Shown here in pieces: positions 8,862 through 18,717 of a stretch of 64,000 nucleotides of DNA. The notes below the pieces were generated by a model that saw only the letters and a list, made by a program, of their open reading frames with translations, was not told the origin of the DNA and did no database searches. Positions within the stretch are counted from its first letter, which is position 1, and each line of letters starts with the position of its first letter. Position numbers and translations under genes: made by a program. The DNA lies in NCBI RefSeq assembly GCF_007845645.1, contig NZ_VCQV01000003.1:124001-188000 (forward strand), read 5' to 3'. The DNA comes from Leekyejoonella antrihumi. Its GTDB lineage: Bacteria; Actinomycetota; Actinomycetes; Actinomycetales; Dermatophilaceae.

Positions 8862-8877
8862 CATACGCAGGCGTATG
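8862..8877. promoter_or_regulatory. Short inverted repeat upstream of the helicase gene
   Basis: CATACGC and GCGTATG flank a 2-bp centre, about 47 bp upstream of the longest helicase start. Its position suits an operator for this gene. No regulator gene is adjacent, so the assignment is tentative. Confidence 0.35.
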
Positions 8878-8929
8878 CGCGGCGACCCACCGTCCGGGTC
8901 CGTTGGCAGGAGATGAGGGCACGTTGCTG

Positions 8930-9587
8930 CCGACAAACGCCACCAACGATCCACTGACACAGTTCAGCGCGCAGCGCAAAGTGTTCAGCCATCCCGCCTA
9001 CGGCCTGCGTAACGATCGTTGATCACGTTCCGCACCAGAGCTTCCCGTCGCGCTCCTACCTGCCGAAGAGTGCAGCACGGCGTATGTCCAGCTGCTGCGA
9101 GGCGTCATGCACGGCGTCCGCTCGATGACTCGTCTGCCACTGGTCGGTGCACCACTGTGGCGGCAGACCGCCCAGGTCGTCGACCGTGCTGCGGTCCGGC
9201 ACTGCGACCAGACCCGGTCGGTTCAGACGTTGCCGATCGGTCCGTGCGGTTTGCTGAGCGACATTGTCACCGTCTTCGAGACCCTGTGGTCCTTCGCCAC
9301 ACCGCTTCCGGACCGGACCCACCCCTCGCCGCCCTACGGTTCCTATTGCGCCAGCAAGGCGGCAAGCACCTGACGGACCTGAAGTCCAACAAGGCCGCGC
9401 ACGCCTACTTGACCTATGACAACTCGCTGGCCCTGTTCGGCATTCCGCCGATCCCCGAGACGGTTGTGCTCACCTGGCAGTCCCTCGTGCAGCAGTCGCT
9501 GACCCTCGACAGGGCTACGACAATCTGTCGGGCATGGGCGCGATCGACACCGAGAAGCAGCTCATTGCACCGGTCAACCAGAAGTGA
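8930..9587 (+). pseudogene. Unrecognised decayed coding remnant
   Basis: No intact gene is visible here. Short protein-like stretches appear in shifting frames, for example KVFSHPAYGLRN near 8980, and YLTYDNSLALFGIPPI followed by ETVVLTWQSLVQQ at about 9410-9500, ending at a TGA at 9585-9587. The pieces look like one frameshifted gene of unknown family, decayed together with the ddaH and rocD remnants that follow. Confidence 0.35.
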
Positions 9588-9599
9588 GCGCCACCCGCC

Positions 9600-9843
9600 G
9601 ACGATGGAGCGGGCCGTGGCAGCATCTCGCTGTGCCGGCCGTCATCGCCAAGGAAGTCGGATGCGCTCACGTTCGGCGTCAACGCGGTCTCCGACGGACG
9701 CAACGTTGTTTTGGACGCGGGCCGCCACCGGCCTCGCCGACCAGCTGCGCGAGCGCGGCTACCAACCCATCCCGATCGACCTGTCCGAGCTGGTCAGGGC
9801 CGGCGGCAGCCTCAAGTGCTGGACCATGGAGGTCCACGCATGA
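9600..9843 (+). pseudogene. Dimethylargininase (DDAH) 3' remnant
   Basis: Only the last 65-80 codons remain, split over three frames. One frame reads DALTFGVNAVSDGRNVVLDAG and the next GLADQLRERGYQPIPIDL then SELVRAGGSLKCWTMEV, which is the characteristic C-terminus of dimethylargininase, including the segment with the catalytic cysteine (GGSLKC). Frameshifts lie near 9659 and 9722. The start and most of the enzyme are missing. The remnant overlaps the start codon of the rocD remnant (ATGA at 9840-9843), the usual actinobacterial ddaH-rocD arrangement. Confidence 0.75.
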
Positions 9844-10912
9844 ACACCACCCACGTCACCGAACCCCGTGCCGACAACGCGGCGGTTGCCGAGCACCTTG
9901 CGCAAGCCGACCGATCCATCGCGCACAACTACGAGCCGCTGCCCGTCGTCACCGCATCCGGCGACGGCGCCTGGGTCACCGACGTGACCGGCCGCCGCCT
10001 GCTGGATTGCCTCGCGGCCTACAGTGCCGTCACTTCGGCCACAGCAACCAGCAGATCCTCGACGCCGCTCGAGACCAGCTGGACCGCGTCACCTTGGTCA
10101 GCCGGGCATTTCGCAGCGACCAGCTCGGCCCGTTCTGCGGCGAGCTCGCCGCGCTGATCAGCAAGGACATGATCTTGCCGATGAACACCGGCGCCGAAGC
10201 CGTCGAGAGCGGCATCAAGCTGGCGCAAGTGGGGCTACCAGGTCAAGGGCGTCCCGGCCGGCCAGGCCAGGATCGTCGTCGCGGCCGGCAACCTCCATGG
10301 CCGCACCACCACGATCGTGAGCTTCTCCGACGACGAGCGGGCCCGGGCCGACTTCGGTCCCTACACGCCCGTTTTGTCACCGTCCCGTACGGCGACGCGG
10401 ACGCGCTCGCGAACGCCGTCGACGAACGCACGGTCGCCGTGCTCATCGAGCCGATCCAGGGTGAGGCCGGCGTGGTGGTCCCATCCGCGGACTATCTGCC
10501 CGCCATGCGCAGGATCTGCGACGAGCAGAACGTGCTCTTCATCGCCGACGAGATCCAGTCCGGACTCGGCCGCACCGGTGCGACCCTGGCGGGTGAGCAC
10601 GCGGGTGTGGTTCCCGACGTCTACCTGCTGGGCAAGGCGCTCGGCGGCGGCGTGGTGCCGGTCTCGGCGGTGGCCGCGGACTGCGCGGTGATGGAGGTGC
10701 TGCGGCGAGCACGGCTCGACCTTCGGCGGCAACCCGCTGGCCGCCGCCGTCGGCCGTGCGGTGGTGCGCATGCTGGGCCACCGGTGAGCCGCAGGTCCGC
10801 GCCGCACGGTTGGGCGCTCGGCTGCACGAGGACCTGGCGACGCTGGTCGGCCACGGGGTCACCCAGGGTGCGCCGTGCTCACCGAAGCCGACGCCAGGTA
10901 CTTCGCCGAGAG
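9840..10912 (+). pseudogene. rocD: Ornithine-oxoacid aminotransferase, multiply frameshifted and truncated
   Basis: The protein can be followed through several frames: the start ATG 9840, RRLLDCLAAYSAV, then FGHSNQQILDAA, MNTGAEAVESGIK, HGRTTTIVSFSDDE, VAVLIEPIQGEAGVVV, FIADEIQSGLGRTG and GKALGGGVVPVSA (with the PLP lysine), then STFGGNPLAAAV. Single-base losses or shifts lie near 10031, 10227, 10372, 10708 and 10784. The last 80 or so codons are replaced by a dispersed repeat. The enzyme would convert ornithine to glutamate semialdehyde; here it cannot be made. With the ddaH fragment it marks loss of an arginine/ornithine catabolic operon. Confidence 0.88.
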
Positions 10913-10981
10913 GCATACCAACCCACTGAACGGCATACCTACTAGGTGGACCTCTCGACGAGAGGTATGCCTCTCGACGAG
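10904..10981 (+). repeat. Dispersed 78-bp repeat, copy A
   Basis: This segment aligns over its full length (one 1-nt indel, roughly three quarters of positions identical) with the reverse complement of 19915-19992. Shared blocks include AGGCATAC, GTGGACCTCTCG and GGTATGCCTCTCG. It contains the self-complementary unit CCTCTCGACGAGAGG twice (10951-10965 and 10970-10984). It sits where the rocD remnant loses its 3' end. It is too short for an insertion sequence and resembles a REP- or MITE-like element. Confidence 0.75.
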
Positions 10982-10983
10982 AG

Positions 10984-11007
10984 GTGGTCGGTGGGCCCAC
11001 CGACCAC
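10984..11007. other. 24-bp perfect palindrome
   Basis: GTGGTCGGTGGG is followed directly by its complement CCCACCGACCAC with no spacer. It adjoins copy A of the dispersed repeat and precedes a second hairpin. It could extrude as a cruciform or act as part of a terminator pair downstream of the tRNA-Ala gene. Confidence 0.6.
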
Positions 11008-11012
11008 ATGAA

Positions 11013-11046
11013 CGAGCCCAGACCCGCGGGGGGTCTGGGCTCGTTT
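11013..11046. terminator. Strong hairpin downstream of tRNA-Ala
   Basis: A perfect 13-bp stem (11013-11025 with 11031-11043) with a 5-nt loop is followed on the plus strand by TTTCTCT. It lies immediately 3' of tRNA-Ala (minus strand) and 3' of the rocD remnant (plus strand), so it may stop transcription from both sides. Confidence 0.75.
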
Positions 11047-11053
11047 CTCTGGG

Positions 11054-11126
11054 TGGAGACGACCGGACTCGAACCGGCAACCCCCTGCTTGCAAAGCAGG
11101 TGCGCTACCAATTGCGCCACGTCCCC
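11054..11126 (-). tRNA. tRNA-Ala (anticodon TGC)
   Basis: On the minus strand the sequence begins GGGGACG and ends CGTCTCC plus A, forming a 7-bp acceptor stem. The D arm contains TGGCGCAATTGGTAGCGCA, the anticodon loop is TTTGCAA within a CCTGC/GCAGG stem, and the T loop is GGTTCGAGTCC. The CCA end is not encoded. It lies downstream of the DLW-39 gene and tRNA-Ile, the usual actinobacterial order after gyrA. Confidence 0.97.
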
Positions 11127-11171
11127 AGAGACCTGCCGCAGCAGGAGCTCCGAGCAATCTCGAAGCGGGTT

Positions 11172-11297
11172 TCAGTGACTGCGAGGCTGGTCGGATGCCT
11201 GCGCCCACAGATCCTTACTGGCCTGGTCCGACTTCAGCTTCTGCTGCACGAACACGGCAACGCCGGCTGCAGCAACGATGAGCAGGGCCTTCTTCAC
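11172..11297 (-). CDS. DLW-39 family microprotein
   Basis: A 41-residue protein that starts at GTG 11297 with an excellent AAGGAG ribosome site 8 bp upstream. It begins VKKALLIVAAAGVAVFVQQK, a short N-terminal hydrophobic helix, and then carries the family's conserved DLW triplet in SKDLWAQASDQ. The family is a tiny, uncharacterised actinobacterial membrane protein usually found between the tRNA genes downstream of gyrA, exactly as here (tRNA-Ile on one side, tRNA-Ala on the other). Its function is unknown. It is easily missed because of its length. Confidence 0.88.
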   Translation of the reverse strand: MKKALLIVAAAGVAVFVQQKLKSDQASKDLWAQASDQPRSH

Positions 11298-11335
11298 GTC
11301 AGGACTCCTTGAATCGCGAGTAGCAGGCGGTGTGG

Positions 11336-11409
11336 TGGGCCTAGGAGGACTTGAACCTCCGACCTCTTCCTTATCAGGGAAGCGCTCTAACCGACTGAGC
11401 TATAGGCCC
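11336..11409 (-). tRNA. tRNA-Ile (anticodon GAT)
   Basis: On the minus strand the gene begins GGGCCTATAGCTCAG, has the anticodon loop CTGATAA with anticodon GAT, the T-loop region GGTTCAAGTCC, and ends TAGGCCC plus A. The CCA end is encoded just after it (11333-11335). It lies between the DUF3566 gene and the DLW-39 gene. Confidence 0.97.
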
Positions 11410-11506
11410 GTGCACCATCCGGCGCCCGACCTGTGATCCACATTTCGGGCGCCGGATGAGGTTACCTCATGGCACGGGAGCGGGCCAAAACGGCCCCACC
11501 GACCGG

Positions 11507-12049
11507 CTAGTCGTCGGACAGTGTGAGCCGGATGCCACCGACCAGCGAGGAACAGATGTTGTAGAGGAACGCACCCAGAGTGGCGAGCGCGGTCATCAGG
11601 ATGATGTCGATGAAACCGATGACCACGGACAGTGAGATCACTCGGCCGAAGCCGATGTAGTCCATCAGATTGAAGGACGATCCCTTACGGTCCAGCGTGC
11701 GCAGGACACCATTGAGGTTGTCGAAGACGCCCATGCCCGCGAGCACGATCCAGAGCACCGCGACCACAACCACCATGGCGAGCGCGATGGCCACCGACAA
11801 CAGGAACGCGTTCAACATGACCGACCACGGGTCCACCCGGGACAGCGTCAGACGCACTCGGCGCGGCGTGGCGCGCGGCGGGCGCGTCGCTGCCCGAGCG
11901 CTCCCCTTCGTGGGCGCAGCAGGGCGGGGCGCCGTAGGCCGTGCGCCCCGTTGGGCGGGCCCACCCCCTGATGCACCACGAGGCAACTTGGCTACCGGTG
12001 CGTCCTTGGTCCTGGACGCACCCTCGCCCGGCGTGTCAGAGCGGCTCAC
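11507..12049 (-). CDS. DUF3566 membrane protein
   Basis: A 180-residue protein with a basic, Pro/Ala-rich N-terminus (about 65 residues) followed by the DUF3566 domain: [20 protein letters not shown], a first membrane helix ([19 protein letters not shown]) and a second near residues 140-165. It is the usual gene directly downstream of gyrA in Actinobacteria. Its GTG start overlaps the gyrA stop (GTGA), so the two are translationally coupled. The function of the family is not established; an envelope or septal role has been proposed for relatives, which I cannot test from sequence. Confidence 0.92.
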   Translation of the reverse strand: MSRSDTPGEGASRTKDAPVAKLPRGASGGGPAQRGARPTAPRPAAPTKGSARAATRPPRATPRRVRLTLSRVDPWSVMLNAFLLSVAIALAMVVVVAVLWIVLAGMGVFDNLNGVLRTLDRKGSSFNLMDYIGFGRVISLSVVIGFIDIILMTALATLGAFLYNICSSLVGGIRLTLSDD

Positions 12050-14670
12050 TGGTCATCTCCAGGATCGGTGGCTTCATCGGTCTCGACCGCTTGGTCATCT
12101 GCAGGATCAGTATCACCGACACTGTTGGCAGAATCCTGAATGGCAGCCGCTGGGTCTGACGCTACGCCATCAATGATCTCTTCCTCGACTTCACGCTCCG
12201 TGTTCCGCGCAACAGCCACGATCGAGTCGCCCTTGTCCGGTGTCGCGAACTGCACGCCCTGCGTCGACCGCCCGGTCCTGCGCACCTCGTCCACGCGAGA
12301 TCGCACGATCTTTCCCTTCTCCATGACGACCATGACCTCATCGTCCTCCGCGACGGTGAGGGCGCCCACCAGGTCGCCGCCACGTTCGGAGATCGACGCA
12401 ACCTTCACTCCCAGAGTCGCGCGGCCCTTGGTCGGGTAGTCCGACGCGGCCGTCCGCTTGGCCAGGCCGTTCTCGAAGACCACGAAGACGTCGGGGTCGG
12501 TGTCTTCCTCGATGACATTGATGGCGAGCAACTCGTCGCCGTCGCGGAACTTCATACCCGTCACGCCGGAGGTCGCTCGGCCCATCGGACGCAAGGTGTC
12601 GTCGGTCGCGTTGAACCGCACCGACTGCCCCTTGCGGGACACCAGCAACACATCATCGGACCCGCTGGCCAGGCCGGCGCCGATCAGCTCGTCGCCATCC
12701 CTTAGATTGACGGCAATCAGGCCGCCGGATCGCGGCGAGTCGTACTCCGACAGGCGGGTCTTCTTGACCAGACCGCGACGCGTGGCCAGCAGCAGGTAGG
12801 GCGAGGTCTGGTAGTCGTGCAGCGACATGACCTGGGCGATCTCCTCGCCCGGTTGGAAGGCCAGCAGGTTCGCCACGTGCTGACCCTTGGACTCTCGGCT
12901 GCTTTCGGGCAGCTCGTACCCCTTGATCCGGTAGACCCGGCCAAGGTTGGTGAAGAAGAGCAGCCAGTCGTGCGTGCTGGTGGTGAAGAAGTGCGACACG
13001 ACGTCGTCGCCCCGCAGCGTCGCGCCACGCACCCCCTTGCCGCCGCGGTGCTGCGACCGGTATTCGGTGGTCATCGTGCGCTTGGCGTAGCCGCCGCGGG
13101 TGACCGTGACGACCACCTGCCGTTCGGTGATCAGGTCCTCCATCGACATGTCGCCGTCGAAGGGCACGATCTGGGTGCGCCGGTCGTCGCCGAACTTGGC
13201 GACGATCTCGGCCAGCTCATCCTTGATGATCTGCCGTTGCCGCTCCGGCTTGTCCAGAATGTCCTTGTAGTCGTCGATCTTGCGCTGCAGGTCATCGTGC
13301 TCGTCGATGATCTTCTGTCGCTCGAGCGCGGCCAGCTTGCGCAGTTGCATGTCCAGGATCGCCGTGGCCTGGATGTCGTCGATGTCGAGGAGCTCCTTGA
13401 GCCCCTCTCGCGCCTCCTGAGCCGACGGGGAGCGCCGGATCAGTGCGATGACCTCGTCGATCGCATCCAGTGCCTTGAGCAGGCCGCGCAGGATGTGGAT
13501 CTGCTCCTCTGCCTGCTGGAGGCGGAACCTCGTGCGCCGGACGATGACGTCCACCTGGTGGTTGACCCAGTGCCGGATGAAGGCAGAGATCGGCAGCGTG
13601 CGGGGCACCCCGTCGACCAGCGCCAGCATGTTGGCGCCGAACGACTGCTGCAGCTGGGTGTGCTTGTACAGGTTGTTCAGCACGACCTTGGCGACAGCAT
13701 CCCGCTTCAGCACGATCACCAGGCGCTGGCCGGTGCGGCCCGAGCTCTCGTCCCGCAGGTCGGCGATGCCCCCGACCTTGCCCTCCTTGACCTGGGTGGC
13801 GATCTTCTCGGCCAGCGCGTCACGGTTGACCTGGTAGGGCAGCTCGCTCACCACGAGGCACTGCCTGCCGTGGATCTCTTCGACCTCGACCACCGCACGC
13901 ATCACGATCGAGCCGCGCCCGGTGCGGTAGGCCTCCTCGATGCCCTTACGGCCCATGATCAGCGCGCCGGTTGGGAAGTCCGGGCCCTGGATGGTGTGGA
14001 CGACCTGCTCGAAGAGCTCCTCGCGGGTTGCCTCCGGGTGCTCCAGCAGCCACTGGGCGGCGGCCGCCACCTCACGCAGATTGTGCGGCGGGATCTGGGT
14101 AGCCATGCCGACCGCGATACCGGCCGACCCGTTGACCAGCAGGTTCGGGAACCGCGCCGGCAGCACGCTGGGCTGCATGGTCTTGCCGTCGTAGTTCGGT
14201 TCGAAGTCGACCGTGTCCTCATGGATGTCGCGCACCAACTCCAGGGCCAGTGGCGCCATCCGGCACTCGGTGTAACGCGGCGCGGCGGCCCCGTCGTTGC
14301 CGGGGGAGCCGAAGTTGCCCTGCCCGTCGACCAGCGGGTAACGCATCGACCACGGCTGCACGAGGCGGACCATCGCGTCGTAGATCGCGCTGTCACCATG
14401 CGGGTGATACTGACCCATGACGTCGCCCACGACGCGCGAGCACTTGTTGTAGCCGCGGTCGGGACGGTAGCCACCGTCATACATGGCATAGACGATGCGC
14501 CGATGCACCGGCTTGAGCCCGTCGCGCACGTCGGGCAGCGCTCGGCTGACGATCACGCTCATGGCGTACTCGATGTAGCTGCGCTGCATCTCGGCGTTCA
14601 GGTCGACGGGATCCACGTTGCTTCGTGTCACCACGCCGTCACCATCGACGGGCGGATTGTCGTCAGTCAT
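12046..14670 (-). CDS. gyrA: DNA gyrase subunit A
   Basis: An 874-residue gyrase A subunit, which breaks and rejoins DNA to introduce negative supercoils together with GyrB. The winged-helix region contains [14 protein letters not shown]; serine and aspartate stand at the two classical quinolone-resistance positions (E. coli 83 and 87), so those sites look wild type. The catalytic tyrosine is in [11 protein letters not shown]. The C-terminal pinwheel domain has the GyrA-box-like [11 protein letters not shown]. An acidic tail of about 50 residues follows. The gene lies 162 bp downstream of gyrB, and a parS-like site occupies that gap. Start at ATG 14670. Confidence 0.98.
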   Translation of the reverse strand: MTDDNPPVDGDGVVTRSNVDPVDLNAEMQRSYIEYAMSVIVSRALPDVRDGLKPVHRRIVYAMYDGGYRPDRGYNKCSRVVGDVMGQYHPHGDSAIYDAMVRLVQPWSMRYPLVDGQGNFGSPGNDGAAAPRYTECRMAPLALELVRDIHEDTVDFEPNYDGKTMQPSVLPARFPNLLVNGSAGIAVGMATQIPPHNLREVAAAAQWLLEHPEATREELFEQVVHTIQGPDFPTGALIMGRKGIEEAYRTGRGSIVMRAVVEVEEIHGRQCLVVSELPYQVNRDALAEKIATQVKEGKVGGIADLRDESSGRTGQRLVIVLKRDAVAKVVLNNLYKHTQLQQSFGANMLALVDGVPRTLPISAFIRHWVNHQVDVIVRRTRFRLQQAEEQIHILRGLLKALDAIDEVIALIRRSPSAQEAREGLKELLDIDDIQATAILDMQLRKLAALERQKIIDEHDDLQRKIDDYKDILDKPERQRQIIKDELAEIVAKFGDDRRTQIVPFDGDMSMEDLITERQVVVTVTRGGYAKRTMTTEYRSQHRGGKGVRGATLRGDDVVSHFFTTSTHDWLLFFTNLGRVYRIKGYELPESSRESKGQHVANLLAFQPGEEIAQVMSLHDYQTSPYLLLATRRGLVKKTRLSEYDSPRSGGLIAVNLRDGDELIGAGLASGSDDVLLVSRKGQSVRFNATDDTLRPMGRATSGVTGMKFRDGDELLAINVIEEDTDPDVFVVFENGLAKRTAASDYPTKGRATLGVKVASISERGGDLVGALTVAEDDEVMVVMEKGKIVRSRVDEVRRTGRSTQGVQFATPDKGDSIVAVARNTEREVEEEIIDGVASDPAAAIQDSANSVGDTDPADDQAVETDEATDPGDDQ

Positions 14671-14725
14671 CGAATTCCCTTGCTGTTGCTAGATATTCGC
14701 AGATCATCGGTATGCCGTACCAAAG

Positions 14726-14739
14726 GTTTCACGTGAATC
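14726..14739. promoter_or_regulatory. parS-like site between gyrB and gyrA
   Basis: GTTTCACGTGAATC differs at one position from the actinobacterial ParB site GTTTCACGTGAAAC. It lies in the gyrB-gyrA gap, about 8 kb from oriC, on the opposite side of the origin from parAB. Confidence 0.65.
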
Positions 14740-14832
14740 AGGCAACCCCTTCGAGTTGTCCAATCTCGCTCGAGAGGCGCAGTCCTAGCTGCGCGGTTCG
14801 AGCGAAAGTGCACAATCGGGCGGTGGTGGCCA

Positions 14833-16884
<2,052 letters not shown>

Positions 16885-17083
16885 TCATATCGACGCAGCA
16901 AGAAGGGCCCGGACACGGCAAGAGCCGTCAGGCGTGCCATCACACCCGGACCGTGTGTCTATTCTACCTGCTCGACCACCTCAACCGGCCATCCCCGGTC
17001 CTCAAAGGTGGATTTCCCGGAAGAAATAACCGTCGCGCAACTCCCTACATGAGAGAGGGCCCTCAGATCGCCGTAGGGCGTGT

Positions 17084-17821
17084 TCACGGCTTTTCGACGT
17101 AGACGACGGCTCCGGTCGTGGTGACACAGGTCAGGTAGCCGCCCTGAGTGCAGGTCAGCGTGTAGTTCTGCTTGGTCTCCGGACTGTAGACGCCCGTCAA
17201 GGTCGCCGTGCCATTTTTGAAGGCTGCAGCTCCCGCGGCTGCAGCGACGCTGGCACCGAACTCGCACGAGGTCTTGGGCCCCACGGCGTATGCCGTGCTG
17301 TGGCAGTCGCTGCTCCCCTGCGGCAGTGGCGCCGCCGAGTTGCTGGGTGAAGACGGCGACGAAGAACTCGGCGCGGAGGAGCCGCTCGAGCCGCCGGACC
17401 GCGGTGAGGCCGAGCCACTGGCCGTCGGCAGCGGCGAGTGGTTTGCCTGGACCGGCGCCTTGCTGCCGTTTCCCAGCGCGAAGTAGACGACCACCGCGAC
17501 GACGATCAGGGATGCCGCGATCACCAGCAACGGTAGCGCGGCACCACCACGGCGGCGGGGCTGCTCCGGCGTCTGACCCCCGGTCCAGCCGGGGGCGAAC
17601 TGCTGACCGATTGGGGCCTGCCGCGGGCTCACCGGTGCCGGCGGCGGGGTCGTCCCGCGCCACTCGTGGGTCGCCTCATCCGGTCCCCCGGGCGGTGGAC
17701 CGGTCGGCACGGGCCTGGTCTCGTCAGGATCACGCTGCGGCCGCTTGCTGAAGAAGTGGTCGAAGGTGTCGTCGAAATCCGGGCCCTTGGGGCCCGATCC
17801 ACCATCGTCAGGTGCGTTCAC
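17084..17821 (-). CDS. Proline-rich single-pass membrane protein
   Basis: A 245-residue protein of no recognised family. A Pro/Gly/Gln-rich cytoplasmic segment (residues 1-88) leads into one membrane helix (GGAALPLLVIAASLIVVAVVVYFAL). A Ser/Pro low-complexity linker follows, then a small extracytoplasmic domain with several cysteines (SSDCHSTAYAVGPKTSCEFG, TLTCTQGGYLTCVT) that could form disulfides. The GTG start is 352 bp downstream of the DUF721 gene, and the gene reads towards gyrB. The layout resembles septum- or kinase-associated surface sensors of Actinobacteria, but no specific role is supported. Confidence 0.75.
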   Translation of the reverse strand: MNAPDDGGSGPKGPDFDDTFDHFFSKRPQRDPDETRPVPTGPPPGGPDEATHEWRGTTPPPAPVSPRQAPIGQQFAPGWTGGQTPEQPRRRGGAALPLLVIAASLIVVAVVVYFALGNGSKAPVQANHSPLPTASGSASPRSGGSSGSSAPSSSSPSSPSNSAAPLPQGSSDCHSTAYAVGPKTSCEFGASVAAAAGAAAFKNGTATLTGVYSPETKQNYTLTCTQGGYLTCVTTTGAVVYVEKP

Positions 17822-17920
17822 GTGGGTTCACTCTCGCCTGTGGAAATCACCCGATCCACGGTACGCGGTGCTCCTGAAGCAAACCAATCGGCGCCGCGAG
17901 CCCGCCAAACCGGCGAATCG

Positions 17921-18173
17921 AGTGAGCTTGCGAGCGAAGACTTCGTGAGGTGATTTTCCCGGGGTCCCCGCGAAGTACTGAGTGAGCTTGCGAGCGAAGA
18001 CTTCGTGGGGTGGCTTCGTGGGGTGATTTTCCCGGGGTCCCCGCGAAGTACTGAGTGAGCTTGGGAGCGAAGACTTCGTGGGGTGGCTTCGTGGGGTGAT
18101 TTTCCCGGGGTCCCCGCGAAGTACTGAGTGAGCTTGCGAGCGAAGACTTCGTGGGGTGACTTCGTGGGGTGGC
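17921..18173. repeat. Minisatellite of 60/73-bp units
   Basis: Four copies of a unit beginning AGTGAGCTTGCGAGCGAAGA start at 17921, 17981, 18054 and 18127. The spacing is 60, 73 and 73 bp; the longer units carry an extra 13-bp duplication of the GTGGGGTGGCTTC type. Each unit contains TTTTCCCGGGGTCCCCGCGAAGTACTG. The array ends exactly at the DUF721 stop codon. Copies are nearly identical (one base change in copy 3), so it is recent and probably unstable. The stretch 17822-17920 holds nothing else I recognise. Confidence 0.9.
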
Positions 18174-18704
18174 TCATCCGTAGGTGTCGCGCGGACCGCG
18201 GCCGCCGGACACCTTGCGGAAGCCCCGAGACCAGGACGGACCGTTCGGTCCGGTGATCCGCAGATCGGCGACGACATCCGGGCCCACCGCCTCCTCCATC
18301 CGACCCAGCAGGGTCGAGCTGAGCAGCCGCAGCTGGGTCGCCCATGCCGTCGAGTCGGCGCGCACCACCAGCACGCCCTCCTCGAAGCTGGTCGGCGCAC
18401 TGTGCGCGGCCACATCCGGCCCGACGATCTCCGGCCACCGGCCCATCACCGAGCCGGCCGCGACATCGACCTTCCAGCCGCGGTCTACCAGTATTCGGTC
18501 CAACTGGTCACCGACGGCCGCGGGATCCCGGCCGTCCTGGCGCGCCCGGCCGGTGCCCAGATCCGCGGCCTTGGGTAGCCGCCTACCCGGTGCGCCGGGT
18601 CGAAACCCCTTCTCCTGTGCGGCCAGTCGCGCCCGGGCCAGCGCAGCCCGGGCGGCTGCGAGGTCGTCCGCGCCGCCGTCGGACGGAGGCGTTTCGTCGC
18701 TCAT
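18174..18704 (-). CDS. DUF721 (DciA-like) protein
   Basis: A 176-residue protein with a disordered N-terminus rich in Ala and Arg and a C-terminal DUF721/DciA domain (about residues 65-165; VMGRWPEIVGPDVAAHSAP, then GVLVVRADSTAWATQLRLL). DciA proteins load or assist the replicative helicase in bacteria lacking DnaC, and this gene sits in the standard recF-DUF721-gyrB position. It starts at ATG 18704, 13 bp after the recF stop. The minisatellite begins right at its stop codon, which may affect the transcript end. Confidence 0.9.
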   Translation of the reverse strand: MSDETPPSDGGADDLAAARAALARARLAAQEKGFRPGAPGRRLPKAADLGTGRARQDGRDPAAVGDQLDRILVDRGWKVDVAAGSVMGRWPEIVGPDVAAHSAPTSFEEGVLVVRADSTAWATQLRLLSSTLLGRMEEAVGPDVVADLRITGPNGPSWSRGFRKVSGGRGPRDTYG

Positions 18705-18717
18705 GCCGGCTTCTCGA

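Noticed and set aside
9840-10912. Intact aminotransferase gene in the long plus-strand frame ending at 10945
   Set aside because: The conserved aminotransferase motifs are spread over several frames; the long open frame contains out-of-frame stretches and ends inside a repeat.
11054-11409. tRNA genes as a prophage or integrative-element attachment site
   Set aside because: No integrase gene and no repeated tRNA 3' end was seen nearby; the tRNAs lie in the normal post-gyrA order.
12817-14736. 639-codon open frame on the plus strand opposite gyrA
   Set aside because: It is antisense to a fully conserved gyrA, has no recognisable domain, and its composition is what a high-GC antisense frame gives.
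17921-18173. CRISPR array
   Set aside because: The units are tandem with no unique spacers, the periodicity is 60/73 bp, and no cas genes are near.
17828-18438. Minus-strand open frames encoding repeated peptides across the minisatellite
   Set aside because: The peptides arise from the DNA repeat, differ by frame between units, lack a ribosome site and overlap the DUF721 gene.
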